64,000 bases of DNA from Comamonas sp. (GCA_021166775.1 JAJPEQ010000006.1:186001-250000), one strand, 5' to 3'; shown: positions 21,210-33,000, counted from the stretch's first letter. The notes: generated by a model from the letters alone, not told the origin. A program made the numbers and translations.

Positions 21210-23344
21210 GCCGCACCTCCTTCGCGCGCGACGCGCGCATCGGCCGTCATTTGCAGCGCATGCGCGCGGCGCACCAGACCGTCGAGCTGGTAGATGCTCG
21301 CCGATACCGGCTCTGGACCATCGCCCGTATCGGCCACCAGCGGGGCCTGAGTGGAATTGTCGAGTTTGTCCGCCGCAATGAAATCCAGCTCACCCGCGGG
21401 CGCTCCGGTGATGGCCGAGAGAACGTCCTGCGAGGTCTCCCAATCCATGCCCGGAATTTCCAGCAGGTTGCCGAGCACGCGCAGCACCTTCCAGCCAGGG
21501 CGTGTGTCGCCCAGCGGCTTGACCACGGCGTGAAAGCCCTGGATGCGCCCCTCGGCATTGACGAACGTGCCCGAAGTTTCGGTGAACGGCGCGATCGGCA
21601 ACAGCACATCGCTGAACGCCATGTTGGCTTTGAAGGGACTGAGCGTCACCACCATGCCGACCTGCGAGAGCGCCTGCGCCGCCGCGGCACCGGCCGCACT
21701 GTCGAACTCCGGTTCGGTGTTGAACAGCACGGCCGCCTTTAGACCTCCCACCAGCATCTGGGCGGCATTGAGCCCACCGCGTTGCGGCTGGGCGCCCACC
21801 CACTGCGCTCCCACGGTGTTCGCGGCCTCGGTGAGGTAACCCACGCTCGCACCGGTCTGCGCGCCTATCCACTGCGCCAGCGCCAGCAGGCTGCTGGCCT
21901 TCGCGTGGTGCGCGGCGGCGTTGCCAAGCAGGATGGCCTTGCGTTCGCCCGCCACCAGCGCGGCCGCAATCGCCTTGGCCTGCGCACCGGCTTCGGCTAC
22001 CGGCACCGGCGCGGCAACGTTCTTTTGCGCGGCCACGGCGGCAGCCACTTCGGCCAGCGCCGCGGCCCAGCGCGACGCGGGCGCGAGCATGACCTGCCCC
22101 ATGCCCATGGCCCAGTCGTAATCGACCGCATTGATCGCGTTGACCGAACAACCGCCCTTGCGCACGGCCTGGCGGATGCGCTGCGCGAACAGCGGATGAT
22201 CCTTGCGGATGTTGGAGCCGACGACCAGCGCAGATTGCAAGGTGCTGAGCGAGGCAATCGACGTGCCCAGCCAGCGCACGCCAGCGCCGGCTTCGAACTC
22301 GGCCGCCCGCAGGCGATGGTCGATGTTGTCACTGCCCAGGCCATTGACCAGCTGTTTGGCAAGGTAGAGCTCTTCGAGCGTGCTGTGCGGGCTCACCAGC
22401 GCGCCGACGCTCTCGGGGCCATGGTCCGCAATGACGTCGCGCAGGCCGTTGCCCACGTATTCGAGCGCCGTCTGCCAGTCCACTTCCTGCCATTGACCGC
22501 CCTGCTTGAGCATGGGTTTGGTCAGGCGTTCATCGCCATTGAGCGCTTCATAGGAGAAACGGTCGCGGTCGGCGATCCAGCACTCGTTGACCTCTTCGTT
22601 CTCGTAGGGAACGACGCGCAGCACCTTGTGGTTCTTCACCTGCACGATAAGGTTGGAGCCGTTGGAGTCGTGCGGCGACACCGAGCGGCGGCGCGACAGC
22701 TCCCAGGTGCGGGCGCTGAAACGAAACGGCTTGCTCGTGAGCGCGCCCACGGGACAGATGTCGATCATGTTGCCCGACAGCTCGGAATCGATGGTGTCGC
22801 CCTTGATGGTCGTGACCTCCGCGAACTCGCCGCGGTTGACCATGCCGAGTTCCATGATGCCGCCGATTTCCTCGCCAAATCGGATGCAGCGCGTGCAATG
22901 AATGCAGCGCGTCATCTCCTCCATGGAAATCAGGGGGCCGGCGTCCTTGCGCAGCACGACGCGCTTCTCCTCGGTGAAGCGCGACGCCGACATGCCGTAA
23001 CCCACGGCCAGGTCCTGCAGCTGGCATTCTCCGCCCTGGTCACAGACCGGACAATCGAGCGGGTGGTTGATGAGCAGGAACTCCATTACCGATTTCTGCG
23101 CGTTCACCGCCTTGTCGGTGCGCGTGCGCACGATCATGCCGTTGGTGACGGGCGTGGCGCAGGCGGGCACGGGCTTGGGTGCCTTTTCGACATCCACCAG
23201 GCACATGCGGCAATTGGCCGCGATGGAGAGTTTCTTGTGCCAGCAAAAGTGCGGAATGTAGGTACCGGAAGCTTCGGCCGCATGCATGACCATGCTGCCC
23301 TCGGGCACCTCGACCTTCTTGCCGTTCAGTTCGATTTCAACCAT
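21206..23344 (-). CDS. nuoG: NADH-quinone oxidoreductase subunit G
   Basis: A 712-residue iron-sulfur subunit of the complex I peripheral arm. The N-terminus has the [2Fe-2S] ferredoxin domain ([20 protein letters not shown]), then the His/Cys-ligated cluster segment [18 protein letters not shown] near residue 95 and the [4Fe-4S] motif [19 protein letters not shown] near residue 145. A molybdopterin-oxidoreductase-like domain follows, without a molybdenum role. It is shorter than E. coli NuoG (about 908), as is usual in betaproteobacteria. Confidence 0.96.
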   Translation of the reverse strand: MVEIELNGKKVEVPEGSMVMHAAEASGTYIPHFCWHKKLSIAANCRMCLVDVEKAPKPVPACATPVTNGMIVRTRTDKAVNAQKSVMEFLLINHPLDCPVCDQGGECQLQDLAVGYGMSASRFTEEKRVVLRKDAGPLISMEEMTRCIHCTRCIRFGEEIGGIMELGMVNRGEFAEVTTIKGDTIDSELSGNMIDICPVGALTSKPFRFSARTWELSRRRSVSPHDSNGSNLIVQVKNHKVLRVVPYENEEVNECWIADRDRFSYEALNGDERLTKPMLKQGGQWQEVDWQTALEYVGNGLRDVIADHGPESVGALVSPHSTLEELYLAKQLVNGLGSDNIDHRLRAAEFEAGAGVRWLGTSIASLSTLQSALVVGSNIRKDHPLFAQRIRQAVRKGGCSVNAINAVDYDWAMGMGQVMLAPASRWAAALAEVAAAVAAQKNVAAPVPVAEAGAQAKAIAAALVAGERKAILLGNAAAHHAKASSLLALAQWIGAQTGASVGYLTEAANTVGAQWVGAQPQRGGLNAAQMLVGGLKAAVLFNTEPEFDSAAGAAAAQALSQVGMVVTLSPFKANMAFSDVLLPIAPFTETSGTFVNAEGRIQGFHAVVKPLGDTRPGWKVLRVLGNLLEIPGMDWETSQDVLSAITGAPAGELDFIAADKLDNSTQAPLVADTGDGPEPVSASIYQLDGLVRRAHALQMTADARVAREGGAA

Positions 23345-23359
23345 ATGCTCTTCCCGCGA

Positions 23360-24708
<1,349 letters not shown>

Positions 24709-24712
<4 letters not shown>

Positions 24713-25200
24713 GCCTTGTCCTCCGCGCTGCGCAGACCATCGATCAGGACGTCGAGCTTGCCGTTGTCCATGAAGCTGCACATGGTGCGGTCGTTGACCA
24801 GCATCACGGGCGCGTCACCGCAGGCGCCCAGGCATTCGCACTCCTGCAGCGTGAACATGCCGTCTTCGGTGGTGTCGCCCATCGCCACACCCAGCTTGCC
24901 TTCGAGGTGTTCCATCGCCTGCAGGCTGCCGCGCAGCTGGCATGGCAGGTTGGTGCACACCGCCAGCTTGTAGCGACCCACGGGCTTCTGGTTGTACATG
25001 TTGTAGAAGGTGGTGACCTCGTGCACCGCGATCGGCGGCAGTTCGAGATAGGCGGCCACTTCCACTTCGCTTTCCTGGCTGATCCAGCCCTGCTCTTGCT
25101 GGACGATCGCAAGGCACGCCATCACGGCGGAGCGTTTGTGCTCGGCCGGGTACTTGGCCACCGCACGGGCAAAACGCTCTCGGGTTGCTTCGCTGATCAT
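24709..25200 (-). CDS. nuoE: NADH-quinone oxidoreductase subunit E
   Basis: A 163-residue thioredoxin-like subunit that binds the [2Fe-2S] cluster N1a. The four ligands are in [11 protein letters not shown] and CLGACGDAP. The [16 protein letters not shown] segment near residue 59 is a family hallmark. It overlaps nuoD and nuoF by 4 bp each. Confidence 0.97.
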
Positions 25201-26450
25201 CGATCTATCTCTCCGAACACAATGTCCATCGTGCCGATGACCGCCACCGCATCGGCGATCATGTGGCCCCGCACCAGCTCGTCGAAGGCGGCCAGGTGGG
25301 CAAAACCCGGCGCGCGAATCTTCAGGCGATAGGGTTTGTTCGCACCGTCGCTCACCAGGTAGATGCCGAACTCGCCCTTGGGATGTTCAGTGCCCACATA
25401 GGCCTCGCCCACCGGCAGACGGAAACCCTCGGAGAAGAACTTGAAGTGGTGGATCAAGTCTTCCATGCCGGTCTTCATTTTTTCGCGCGGCGGCGGAGCG
25501 ATCTTGTAGTTGTCCACGATCACCGGCCCGGGGTTGGCGCGCAGCCAATCGACGCACTGCTTGATGATGCGATTGGACTGGCGCATTTCCTCGACACGCA
25601 CAAGATAGCGGTCGTAGCAATCGCCGGTCTTGCCCACGGGAATGTCGAAATCCATCTGGTCGTAAACCTCGTAGGGCTGCTTCTTGCGCAGGTCCCAGGC
25701 AATGCCCGAACCGCGCAGCATCGGCCCGGTGAGGCCGAGGTTGAGCGCACGCTCGGGCGTGACCACGCCGATGCCCACGGTGCGCTGCTTCCAGATGCGG
25801 TTGTCGGTGAGCAGCACCTCGTAGTCATCGACGTAAGCGGGAAAGCGCTGCGTGAAATCGTCGATGAAATCGAGCAGGCTGCCCTGACGGTTGCGATTGA
25901 GCTCCTCGATGGCCTTGGCGCTCTTGACCTTGCTGGGCTTGTACTGCGCCATCGTGTCGGGCAGATCGCGATAGACACCGCCCGGACGGAAATAGGCCGC
26001 GTGCATGCGCGCGCCCGAAGCCGCCTCGTACATGTCGAAGAGGTCTTCTCGCTCGCGGAAGGTCCACAGCAGCATGGTGGACGCGCCGCAGTCGTGCCCG
26101 TGCGAGCCCAGCCACATGAGGTGATTGAGCAATCGCGTGATCTCGGCGAACATCACACGGATGTACTTGGCGCGAATCGGGATGTCGATACCCAGCAGCT
26201 TCTCGATGGCCAGGCAGTACGCATGCTCGTTGCACATCATCGAGACGTAATCCAGCCGGTCCATGTAGGGCAGCGCCTGGATGTAGGTCTTGGTTTCAGC
26301 CAGCTTTTCGGTGGCGCGGTGCAGCAACCCGATGTGCGGGTCGGCGCGCTGGATGACCTCGCCATCGAGCTCGAGCACCAGGCGCAGCACGCCGTGCGCG
26401 GCCGGGTGTTGCGGACCGAAGTTCAGGGAGTAGTTCTTGATTTCAGCCAT
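25197..26450 (-). CDS. nuoD: NADH-quinone oxidoreductase subunit D
   Basis: A 417-residue 49-kDa-type subunit related to [NiFe]-hydrogenase large subunits; it forms the quinone site with NuoB. The conserved N-terminus [20 protein letters not shown] includes the His residues near the quinone head group, and [12 protein letters not shown] follows. It is a separate gene, not the NuoCD fusion of E. coli. The ATG overlaps the nuoC stop by one base. Confidence 0.97.
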   Translation of the reverse strand: MAEIKNYSLNFGPQHPAAHGVLRLVLELDGEVIQRADPHIGLLHRATEKLAETKTYIQALPYMDRLDYVSMMCNEHAYCLAIEKLLGIDIPIRAKYIRVMFAEITRLLNHLMWLGSHGHDCGASTMLLWTFREREDLFDMYEAASGARMHAAYFRPGGVYRDLPDTMAQYKPSKVKSAKAIEELNRNRQGSLLDFIDDFTQRFPAYVDDYEVLLTDNRIWKQRTVGIGVVTPERALNLGLTGPMLRGSGIAWDLRKKQPYEVYDQMDFDIPVGKTGDCYDRYLVRVEEMRQSNRIIKQCVDWLRANPGPVIVDNYKIAPPPREKMKTGMEDLIHHFKFFSEGFRLPVGEAYVGTEHPKGEFGIYLVSDGANKPYRLKIRAPGFAHLAAFDELVRGHMIADAVAVIGTMDIVFGEIDR

Positions 26451-27100
26451 CAGCTATTGACTCCGCCGAGCCACTGATCACCGCGATCGAGCCCCGCATA
26501 GTGCTCTTCGCGAATGATGCGTGGCGTGATTTCGCGCGGTTCGATCGTGACCGGTTCATAGACCACGCGGCGCTGAACCTCGTCGTAGCGCATCTCCACT
26601 TCGCCCGAGATCGGGAAATCCTTGCGAAACGGGTGGCCAATGAAACCATAGTCGGTCAGGATGCGGCGCAGATCTTCATGACCGTCGAAGACGACACCAA
26701 ACAAATCGAACCCCTCGCGCTCGAACCAGTTCGCACCGCTCCAGATCGTGACAACCGAAGGCACGACAGGAAAATCGTCGTCAGCGCAGAAAACCTTGAC
26801 ACGCACACGCTGGTTCAGCGCCACGGACAGCAGGTGCGAGACCACGGCGTAGCGCGGCCCCTCGGCACCCAGGTCGCGCCAGGTGCAATAGTCGACCACG
26901 CACAGATCGATCAGCTGATCGAACCGGGTGCGCGGCGCATCGCGCAGCAGCTGCATCGCGGCAAGGTAATGGGTCGTATCGACCGTCACGGTCACCTCAC
27001 CCAGCGCCAGCGCAACCTCCCGCGCCTTGTCCCCCAGGGTACTGGCGATCGCGTCGCGCAGATCTTCGGGGCGAATTGCCACATCGGTCATTTGGGTCAC
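26450..27100 (-). CDS. nuoC: NADH-quinone oxidoreductase subunit C
   Basis: A 216-residue 30-kDa-type subunit of the peripheral arm. The signature [22 protein letters not shown] (visible as [16 protein letters not shown], then [21 protein letters not shown]) is intact. An alternative ATG three codons downstream at 27091 is equally possible. It lies 4 bp after nuoB and overlaps nuoD by one base. Confidence 0.96.
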   Translation of the reverse strand: MTQMTDVAIRPEDLRDAIASTLGDKAREVALALGEVTVTVDTTHYLAAMQLLRDAPRTRFDQLIDLCVVDYCTWRDLGAEGPRYAVVSHLLSVALNQRVRVKVFCADDDFPVVPSVVTIWSGANWFEREGFDLFGVVFDGHEDLRRILTDYGFIGHPFRKDFPISGEVEMRYDEVQRRVVYEPVTIEPREITPRIIREEHYAGLDRGDQWLGGVNS

Positions 27101-27104
27101 CCTC

Positions 27105-27584
27105 TCAAGCGCGCGCGATGGTTTGTGTGCGGCGGATTTTCTGTTGCAGCTGGATGATGCCGTAGATCAGCGCCTCGGCCGTGGGCGGGCAACCCGGCAC
27201 ATAGACATCGACCGGCACGATGCGGTCGCACCCACGTACCACCGAATAGCTGTAGTGGTAATAGCCGCCACCGTTGGCGCACGAGCCCATCGAAATGACC
27301 CAGCGCGGCTCGGCCATCTGGTCGTAGACCTTGCGCAGCGCCGGCGCCATCTTGTTGCACAGGGTGCCGGCGACGATCATCAGGTCGGACTGGCGGGGAC
27401 TGGCACGAAACACCTCGGCACCGAAACGCGCCAGATCGTAGCGCGCGGCCGCGGCATGCATCATCTCGACCGCGCAACAGGCCAAGCCGAAGGTCATGGG
27501 CCACAAAGACCCGGTCTTGGCCCAGTTCACCACGGCGTCGTAGCTCATGGTGACGAAGCCTTCCTTCATCGCGCCTTCAATCAT
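27105..27584 (-). CDS. nuoB: NADH-quinone oxidoreductase subunit B
   Basis: A 159-residue PSST-type subunit carrying cluster N2, the last cluster before quinone. The unusual adjacent Cys pair [11 protein letters not shown] near residue 35, GTLCNKM near residue 99 and [10 protein letters not shown] near residue 135 are all present. It lies 25 bp after nuoA. Confidence 0.97.
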   Translation of the reverse strand: MIEGAMKEGFVTMSYDAVVNWAKTGSLWPMTFGLACCAVEMMHAAAARYDLARFGAEVFRASPRQSDLMIVAGTLCNKMAPALRKVYDQMAEPRWVISMGSCANGGGYYHYSYSVVRGCDRIVPVDVYVPGCPPTAEALIYGIIQLQQKIRRTQTIARA

Positions 27585-27609
27585 GACAAGAACCCTTCAG
27601 ACGAGCCGC

Positions 27610-27969
27610 TCATTCCCACTCGAGCGCACCCTTTTTCCATTCGTAGACAAAGCCCACGACGAGAATGCCGAGAAACACCAGCACGGCGGCCAGACCCGCC
27701 ATGCCCACCTCCTTGAGCGCCACCGCCCAAGGAAAGAGAAAAGCGATTTCCAGATCAAAAAGAATGAACAGGATGGCGACGAGGTAGTAGCGCACGTCGA
27801 ACTTCATGCGCGCGTCGTCAAACGCCTCGAAACCGCATTCGTAAGGGGAATTCTTGGCCGGGTCGGGACGGTTGGGCCCGAGGATGTAGCCCAGCACCAG
27901 CGGCACGACGCCGATGGCGAGACCGACGAGGATGAACAAGAGTACGGGGAGGTAAGCGTCAAGGTTCAT
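27610..27969 (-). CDS. nuoA: NADH-quinone oxidoreductase subunit A
   Basis: A 119-residue three-helix membrane subunit. The conserved loop [22 protein letters not shown] contains the Cys of the deactive-state loop and the following acidic residues (Glu in [13 protein letters not shown]). It is the first nuo gene, 70 bp after tRNA-Leu. The operon may also be read from upstream promoters through the tRNA. Confidence 0.96.
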   Translation of the reverse strand: MNLDAYLPVLLFILVGLAIGVVPLVLGYILGPNRPDPAKNSPYECGFEAFDDARMKFDVRYYLVAILFILFDLEIAFLFPWAVALKEVGMAGLAAVLVFLGILVVGFVYEWKKGALEWE

Positions 27970-28039
27970 CGGATCGATCTACTTCTCACGAGGGCTGCGC
28001 ACGCCTGCCACTTGAATGCGGGCGGCGCAGCCTTATATG

Positions 28040-28124
28040 TGGTGCCGTCGGCGAGACTCGAACTCGCACAGCTTTCGCCACTACCCCCTCAAGATAGCGT
28101 GTCTACCAATTCCACCACGACGGC
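28040..28124 (-). tRNA. tRNA-Leu (anticodon GAG)
   Basis: An 85-base gene with acceptor stem GCCGTCG / CGACGGC, discriminator A and encoded CCA. The D-arm TGGTGGAATTGGTAGACACG is typical of leucine tRNAs. The anticodon loop is CTTGAGG (GAG), there is a long variable arm as expected for a class II tRNA, and the T-loop is GTTCGAGTC. It lies between secG and nuoA, a conserved placement in related betaproteobacteria. Confidence 0.95.
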
Positions 28125-28136
28125 TTGTTGTAGGCA

Positions 28137-28185
28137 TCTGGATGGCAAGAGGGTCGAACAGATGTTCGATGAGTAAGCATCCAGA
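28137..28185 (-). other. Nested inverted repeat in the tRNA-Leu leader
   Basis: An outer 8-bp pair, TCTGGATG / CATCCAGA, encloses a perfect inner hairpin, TCGAAC-AGAT-GTTCGA. The structure ends 12 bases before the mature 5' end of tRNA-Leu. It could be a leader hairpin of the precursor tRNA; no function can be assigned from sequence alone. Confidence 0.45.
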
Positions 28186-28224
28186 CAACGGGTGATTCTA
28201 ACCCGTAAAAACCCTCACTCCGGT

Positions 28225-28254
28225 GCGGCACGGCGCTTTTTCGCGCCCGTGCCG
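28225..28254 (-). terminator. Hairpin after secG, possible (read-through) terminator
   Basis: An 11-bp GC-rich stem (CGGCACG then GCGC pairing with GCGC then CGTGCCG, one bulge) begins about 5 bases after the secG stop. On the minus strand a TTTTT run follows only some 14 bases later, so it may attenuate rather than fully stop transcription before the tRNA and nuo genes. Confidence 0.5.
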
Positions 28255-28259
28255 TACCC

Positions 28260-28652
28260 TCACTTCGTCGGAATCTGACTGCTGTCGGCGCCGGTCTTGG
28301 CGGGTTCGCTCTTGTCCGCGGCCGCCGGGGTAACGGGCTCTTGCGTCTTGGGCGCGGCAGGCACAACCGCGGCGGGCGTTTCGAGCACGCTGCCGACGCT
28401 GTCGCTGGTCGGCCGCTGATTGCCGAAATAGGCCAAAGTGAGCGTGGCCAGCAGGAAGATCGTGGCCAGCACCGCCGTGGTGTGCGAGAGAAAGTTGGCG
28501 CTGCCGCTGGAGCCGAAAAGGCTGCCCGCGCTGCCGCTGCCAAACGCCGCGCCCATGTCGGCGCCCTTGCCGTGCTGCACGAGGATCAGCACGACCATGG
28601 CAATGGCCGTGAGAAGTTGCACGGCGAAGATGATGTTGAGCAGAAGATGCAT
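28260..28652 (-). CDS. secG: Preprotein translocase subunit SecG
   Basis: A 130-residue small subunit of the SecYEG protein-export channel. It has two membrane helices (about residues 3-22 and 55-75) flanking the conserved loop LVQHGKGADMGAAFGSGSAG, then a Pro/Ala/Lys-rich tail of about 45 residues. tpiA lies 34 bp upstream and tRNA-Leu downstream, the usual tpiA-secG-tRNA-Leu-nuo order of the lineage. Confidence 0.95.
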   Translation of the reverse strand: MHLLLNIIFAVQLLTAIAMVVLILVQHGKGADMGAAFGSGSAGSLFGSSGSANFLSHTTAVLATIFLLATLTLAYFGNQRPTSDSVGSVLETPAAVVPAAPKTQEPVTPAAADKSEPAKTGADSSQIPTK

Positions 28653-28686
28653 TTGAAATTGCTCCGCAAGTGGGTGTTGTCAGCGC

Positions 28687-29445
28687 TTACTGGATGCGCG
28701 CTGCACTGATGATCTTTAGAAAATCCGGGGCCTTGAGAGCCGCACCCCCGATCAGGCCGCCGTCGATGTCGGGCTGCGCCAGCAGCTCGGCCGCATTGCC
28801 TGCATTCATGCTGCCGCCATAAAGCACCGGCACCTGCGCGGCCAGTGCCGACACGGCGGCCAGCTGTGCACGCACACCGGCGTGCACCTGCTGCGCTTCC
28901 TGCGGTGAGGCCGTGCGGCCCGTACCGATGGCCCAGACCGGCTCGTAGGCCACAATGATGCGCTCGGCATCGGCGCCCACCTGATCGAGCACGGCACCGA
29001 GCTGGCGCGCGACGACGGCCTGCGTCTGCGCCGCCTCGCGCTCGGCCAGCGTTTCGCCCACGCAGACGATGGGCGTGATGCCGTGGGCGAGCAAGCGCTG
29101 CGCCTTGGCAGCCACCACGGCATCGGTCTCGCCGTGGTACTGGCGACGCTCGGAATGGCCGACGAGGCAATGACGCACGGCGAAGTCGCCGAGCATGGCG
29201 GCCGAGACTTCCCCCGTATAGGCGCCCTGTTCGTGCCGCGAAACGTCCTGCGCGCCAAGTTCCACCACGCTGCCTTCAAGCAATTGCCGCGCCTGCGCCA
29301 GATACGGCGCGGGCACGGCGACCGCGACCCGGCACACGGGCGGATCCGTCGCGAGCGCCCGGCAAATTGCCTGCAACAGCGCGGCGTTGGCCTGCAGGCT
29401 GCCGTTCATTTTCCAGTTACCAGCCACGAATTTCTGGCGCGTCAT
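28687..29445 (-). CDS. tpiA: Triose-phosphate isomerase
   Basis: A 252-residue cytoplasmic TIM-barrel enzyme that interconverts dihydroxyacetone phosphate and glyceraldehyde 3-phosphate. All catalytic residues are visible: Asn10 and Lys12 (GNWKMN), His97 (VGHSERR) and Glu168 ([11 protein letters not shown]); phosphate-binding loops follow near YGGSMN and GLIGGAALK. It lies 16 bp after the quinone oxidoreductase gene and 34 bp before secG. Confidence 0.97.
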   Translation of the reverse strand: MTRQKFVAGNWKMNGSLQANAALLQAICRALATDPPVCRVAVAVPAPYLAQARQLLEGSVVELGAQDVSRHEQGAYTGEVSAAMLGDFAVRHCLVGHSERRQYHGETDAVVAAKAQRLLAHGITPIVCVGETLAEREAAQTQAVVARQLGAVLDQVGADAERIIVAYEPVWAIGTGRTASPQEAQQVHAGVRAQLAAVSALAAQVPVLYGGSMNAGNAAELLAQPDIDGGLIGGAALKAPDFLKIISAARIQ

Positions 29446-29461
29446 GATGCTGTGACCTCCC

Positions 29462-30460
29462 CTACCATGTCAGGACGATCTTGCCGACGTGGCGGCTCGA
29501 TTCCATCAGCGCATGGGCCTGCGCTGCCTCGGCGGCGGCGAAGGTCGCATGCACTGCGGGCTGGACGGCGCCGCTGGCGAGCAGAGGCCAGACGTGCTCG
29601 CGCAAGGCACGCGCGATGGCCCCCTTGAACGCCACCGGCCGCACCCGCAGCGTGGAGCCGGTGATCGTCAGGCGCCTGCGCAGCACGAGTCCGGCATCGA
29701 AGTCGGCCTTCACACCGCCCTGCACCGCAATGATGACGAGGCGCCCGTCATCCGCCAGGCACTGCACCTCGCGCGCCACGTAGTCGCCTGCGACCATGTC
29801 GAGAATCACGTCCGCGCCGTGCCCGTCGGTGAGACGCCGCACTTCCTGCACGAAATCCTGCGTTCTGTAGTTGATGGCATGGGCCGCGCCCCACTGCACG
29901 CAGGCACGGCACTTCTCGTCTGTGCCCGCGGTGGCCAGCACGGTCGCGCCCAAGGCCTTGGCCAGCTGGATGGCGGTGATGCCGATGCCGCTGCTGCCGC
30001 CCTGCACCAGCAGGGTCTGCCCGGCCTGCAAGCGGCCACGGTCGAATACGTTGCTCCAGACCGTGAAAAACGTCTCGGGCAGCGAAGCGGCCTGCACATC
30101 GGTCCAACCCGCGGGCACCGGCAGGCACTGCGCCACCGGGGCAACACAGTGATCGGCATAGCCTCCACCGGCCACGAGCGCGCAGACCCTGTCGCCCACG
30201 CAGAGGCCAACCTGCGCCATGGCATCCGCGTCGCCACTCAGGACTTGGCCCGCGACCTCCAACCCCAGGATGTCCGAGGCACCGGGAGGCGGCGGGTAAA
30301 GCCCCTTGCGCTGCAGCACGTCGGGCCGGTTCACGCCGCTGGCGGCGACGCGAATCAGCAGCTCGCCCGCGCCCGGCCGCGGCATGGGCCGGCGGCCCAG
30401 GTGCAGCTGATCGGCCGCACCCGGCGCAGCCAGCTCGACGGTACGCATGAAGTCGGTCAT
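29462..30460 (-). CDS. NAD(P)H-quinone oxidoreductase, PIG3/zinc-free MDR family
   Basis: A 332-residue medium-chain dehydrogenase/reductase of the zeta-crystallin/PIG3 type, which reduces quinones with NADPH. The N-terminal segment [21 protein letters not shown] and the nucleotide-binding [20 protein letters not shown] near residue 150 are typical. No zinc-ligand set of the alcohol dehydrogenases is seen. The start at 30460 removes an upstream extension that does not look coding. The 70-bp gap to pnp holds dispersed repeat copy F. Confidence 0.9.
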   Translation of the reverse strand: MTDFMRTVELAAPGAADQLHLGRRPMPRPGAGELLIRVAASGVNRPDVLQRKGLYPPPPGASDILGLEVAGQVLSGDADAMAQVGLCVGDRVCALVAGGGYADHCVAPVAQCLPVPAGWTDVQAASLPETFFTVWSNVFDRGRLQAGQTLLVQGGSSGIGITAIQLAKALGATVLATAGTDEKCRACVQWGAAHAINYRTQDFVQEVRRLTDGHGADVILDMVAGDYVAREVQCLADDGRLVIIAVQGGVKADFDAGLVLRRRLTITGSTLRVRPVAFKGAIARALREHVWPLLASGAVQPAVHATFAAAEAAQAHALMESSRHVGKIVLTW

Positions 30461-30470
30461 GCCAGTTTCA

Positions 30471-30527
30471 CATGAAAAGTGCCTAAAACGCATGCACAGC
30501 AAGCACTGTCAACACTCTTTTTCATAG
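30471..30527 (-). repeat. Dispersed short repeat, copy F
   Basis: On the minus strand the segment begins CTATGAAAAAGAGTGTTGACAG, runs through TGCTTGCTGTGCATGCG and ends GGCACTTTTCATG. Its order resembles copy A (CTGTCAGCGC, then AAGCG, then GGCCAAAATCATT). It fills most of the space between the pnp stop and the oxidoreductase start. The match is looser than for copies B and E. Confidence 0.35.
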
Positions 30528-30530
30528 TAA

Positions 30531-32783
30531 TCAGGCGTCACCTTGCGCGGAAGCATCGTCACGCGGCGCGTCGCTCTGCGGCGCGCGGTCGTGGTCGCGC
30601 TCACGGCGGGGGCCGCGATCACCGCGATCACCGCGATCACCGCGACCGCCGCGGCCGCCGTTCTCGCCCTCGGGGCGGTCTTCACGTGCCGGCCGGTCGA
30701 GCAGCGCCTTCATCGAGAGCTTGACGCGGCCCTTTTCGTCGGTCTCGAGCACCTTGACCTTGACGATCTGGCCTTCCTGCAGGTAGTCGCTGACGTTCTC
30801 CACACGCTCGTGCGCGATCTGGCTGATGTGCAGCAGACCATCCTTGCCCGGCAGAATGTTCACGAGCGCGCCGAAGTCCAGAATCTTGGTGACCGGGCCT
30901 TCATAGACACGCCCCACTTCGGCCTCGACCGTGAGCAGCTCGATGCGGCGCCTGGCCTCGTCGGCCTTGGCGGTGTCGTTGGAGGCGATGGTGATGGTGC
31001 CGTCTTCCTCGATGTTGATCTGCGTGCCGGTTTCCTCGGTGAGCTGGCGGATGGTGGCGCCGCCCTTGCCGATCACGTCGCGGATCTTCTCGGGGTTGAT
31101 CTTCATCGTGTAGAGCTTGGGCGCGAAGCTGGAGATTTCCTCCTTGGCGCCGCCCAGCGCTTCCTGCATCTTGCCGAGGATGTGCATGCGCGCTTCCTTG
31201 GCCTGCGCCAGCGCCACCTGCATGATTTCCTTGGTGATGCCCTGGATCTTGATGTCCATCTGCAGCGCGGTCACGCCCGTCGTGGTGCCGGCCACCTTGA
31301 AGTCCATGTCGCCCAGGTGATCTTCGTCGCCGAGGATGTCAGTGAGCACGGCGAACTTGTTCTCTTCCTTGATCAGGCCCATGGCGATGCCCGCGACGTG
31401 CGCCTTCATCGGCACGCCCGCGTCCATCAGCGACAGGCAGCCGCCGCAGACCGAGGCCATGGAACTGGAGCCGTTGGACTCGGTGATTTCCGAGACCACA
31501 CGCACGGTGTAGGGGAACTCGTCCTTGCTCGGCAGGCAGGCAACGAGCGCGCGCTTGGCCAGGCGCCCGTGGCCGATTTCGCGGCGCTTGGTCGAGCCCA
31601 TGCGGCCCACTTCGCCGGTGGCAAAGGGAGGCATGTTGTAGTGGAACAGGAAGCGGTCTTCGTATTCGCCCGCCAGCGCGTCGATGCGCTGCGCGTCGCG
31701 CTCGGTGCCCAGCGTGGTGAGCACCAGGGCCTGCGTCTCGCCGCGCGTGAACAGCGCCGAGCCGTGGGTGCGCGGCAGCACCCCGGTGCGGATTTCGATC
31801 GGTCGCACGGTGCGCGTGTCGCGTCCGTCGATGCGCGGCTCGCCCGCGAGAATCTGGCTGCGCACGATGCGCGCTTCCAGTTCGAACAGGAGGTTGTCCA
31901 CACCCACCGGATCGAACTCGACACCCTGCTCGGTCAGCCCCGCCTTCACCGCCGCGTAGGCTTCGCGGCAGGCCTGCGTGCGCACCTGCTTGTTGCGGTG
32001 GTGGTAGGCGGCGCGCAGCTTTTCCTCGCCCAGCGCATTGACCTTGGCGATCAGCGCCTCGTCCTTGGGCGCGGGCTGCCAGTCCCACACCGGCTTGCCG
32101 GCGTCGCGTACCAGTTCATGGATGGCGTTGATCGCAATCCGGCCCTGCTCGTGGCCATAGACCACGGCGCCCAGCATCACGTCCTCGGGCAGCTGCTGCG
32201 CCTCGGACTCAACCATCAGCACGGCCGACTCGGTGCCCGCGACGACCAGGTCGAGCTGGCTGCTCTTGCGCGCCGTCTGTCCGGGGTTGAGCACGTACTC
32301 GCCGTTGATGTAGCCCACGCGCGCCGCACCGATCGGGCCATTGAACGGAATGCCGGAAACGGCCAGCGCCGCACTCGTGGCGATCAGCGCGGCAATGTCA
32401 GCATCCACCTCGGGATTGAGCGAGATGGTGTGGATGACCACGTGCACCTCGTTGTAGAAACCCTCGGGAAACAGCGGGCGGATCGGGCGATCGATCAGGC
32501 GGCTGGTGAGCGTCTCATGCTCGCTGGGCTTGGCTTCGCGCTTGAAGAAGCTGCCGGGGATCTTGCCCGCGGCGTAGGTCTTCTCGATGTAGTCCACCGT
32601 CAGCGGAAAGAAATCCTGCCCGGGCTTGGCGTTCCTCGATGCGACCACCGTGGCAAGCACCACGGTATCGTCGATGCGCACCAGCACCGCGCCGCTCGCC
32701 TGGCGGGCGATCTCGCCGGTTTCCATCGTGACCGTGTGCTGGCCCCACTGGAAGGTTTTGGTCGTCTTGTTGAAAATGCTCAT
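30531..32783 (-). CDS. pnp: Polyribonucleotide nucleotidyltransferase (PNPase)
   Basis: A 750-residue 3'-5' phosphorolytic exoribonuclease of the RNA degradosome. Two RNase PH domains (about 10-225 and 310-545) are followed by a KH domain ([20 protein letters not shown] near 565) and an S1 domain ([18 protein letters not shown] near 640). The phosphate-binding GSS motif is in [12 protein letters not shown]. The last 50 residues are an unusual Gly/Arg/Asp-rich tail with a triple RGD repeat. The ATG at 32783 begins the canonical MSIFNKTTK; longer versions read into the rpsO spacer. Confidence 0.97.
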   Translation of the reverse strand: MSIFNKTTKTFQWGQHTVTMETGEIARQASGAVLVRIDDTVVLATVVASRNAKPGQDFFPLTVDYIEKTYAAGKIPGSFFKREAKPSEHETLTSRLIDRPIRPLFPEGFYNEVHVVIHTISLNPEVDADIAALIATSAALAVSGIPFNGPIGAARVGYINGEYVLNPGQTARKSSQLDLVVAGTESAVLMVESEAQQLPEDVMLGAVVYGHEQGRIAINAIHELVRDAGKPVWDWQPAPKDEALIAKVNALGEEKLRAAYHHRNKQVRTQACREAYAAVKAGLTEQGVEFDPVGVDNLLFELEARIVRSQILAGEPRIDGRDTRTVRPIEIRTGVLPRTHGSALFTRGETQALVLTTLGTERDAQRIDALAGEYEDRFLFHYNMPPFATGEVGRMGSTKRREIGHGRLAKRALVACLPSKDEFPYTVRVVSEITESNGSSSMASVCGGCLSLMDAGVPMKAHVAGIAMGLIKEENKFAVLTDILGDEDHLGDMDFKVAGTTTGVTALQMDIKIQGITKEIMQVALAQAKEARMHILGKMQEALGGAKEEISSFAPKLYTMKINPEKIRDVIGKGGATIRQLTEETGTQINIEEDGTITIASNDTAKADEARRRIELLTVEAEVGRVYEGPVTKILDFGALVNILPGKDGLLHISQIAHERVENVSDYLQEGQIVKVKVLETDEKGRVKLSMKALLDRPAREDRPEGENGGRGGRGDRGDRGDRGPRRERDHDRAPQSDAPRDDASAQGDA

Positions 32784-32796
32784 CGTTTGCTCCAAT

Positions 32797-32850
32797 GAAA
32801 ATAGCTGCTTACGCTTGCGCAGCCTTTGTTTCCAGGTCAAACAGATCGCG
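32797..32850 (+). repeat. Dispersed short repeat, copy C (pnp leader)
   Basis: The segment begins GAAAATAGCTGCTTACGCTTG, then CAGCCTTTGTTTCCAGG. It matches the AAAATAGCTGCTagCGCTTG core of the family. It ends about 14 bases from the pnp start codon, so it lies in the presumed 5' leader of pnp. Confidence 0.5.
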
Positions 32851-32937
32851 ATGCCATTCCAGACGGGCGCTGAACGCTCCTGGAACAGGAGCCAACGTGC
32901 GATTGGAATGACACAGCTTCGCTCTGTCTGATGCCTG

Positions 32938-32983
32938 GCGAAAAGAAGAAAACGCCTGGGCCAGAATATCCAGCACAGGCGTC
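32938..32983 (-). terminator. Terminator-like structure after rpsO
   Basis: On the minus strand ACGCCTG pairs with CAGGCGT across a 17-base loop and is followed by TTTTCTTCTTTTC. It lies about 18 bases past the rpsO stop. The loop is long, so partial read-through into pnp is plausible. Confidence 0.55.
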
Positions 32984-33000
32984 ATCCCGCGAACCAGCGC

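Larger units (their letters stand above)
32784..33000 (-). other. rpsO-pnp spacer with two hairpins
   Basis: The 217-bp spacer contains a perfect hairpin GCTCCTG-TTC-CAGGAGC (32876-32892) and a second, GACA-x-AGC-GAA-GCT-x-TGTC with one C-C mismatch (32910-32928). Both lie between a terminator-like structure after rpsO and the pnp start. In E. coli the rpsO-pnp spacer is cut by RNase III and is the site of PNPase autoregulation. A similar role here is inference from position. Repeat copy C occupies the pnp-proximal part. Confidence 0.5.

Noticed and set aside
28154-28169. TCGAAC-AGAT-GTTCGA resembles a Gram-positive-type LexA (GAAC-N4-GTTC) box
   Set aside because: Betaproteobacterial LexA recognises CTGT-N8-ACAG. 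The site lies in a tRNA leader inside a larger hairpin, so a structural role is more likely.
30590-30660. Short tandem GCGATCACC-like repeats, possible CRISPR or minisatellite
   Set aside because: They encode the RGD tail of PNPase in frame, without spacers of CRISPR size.
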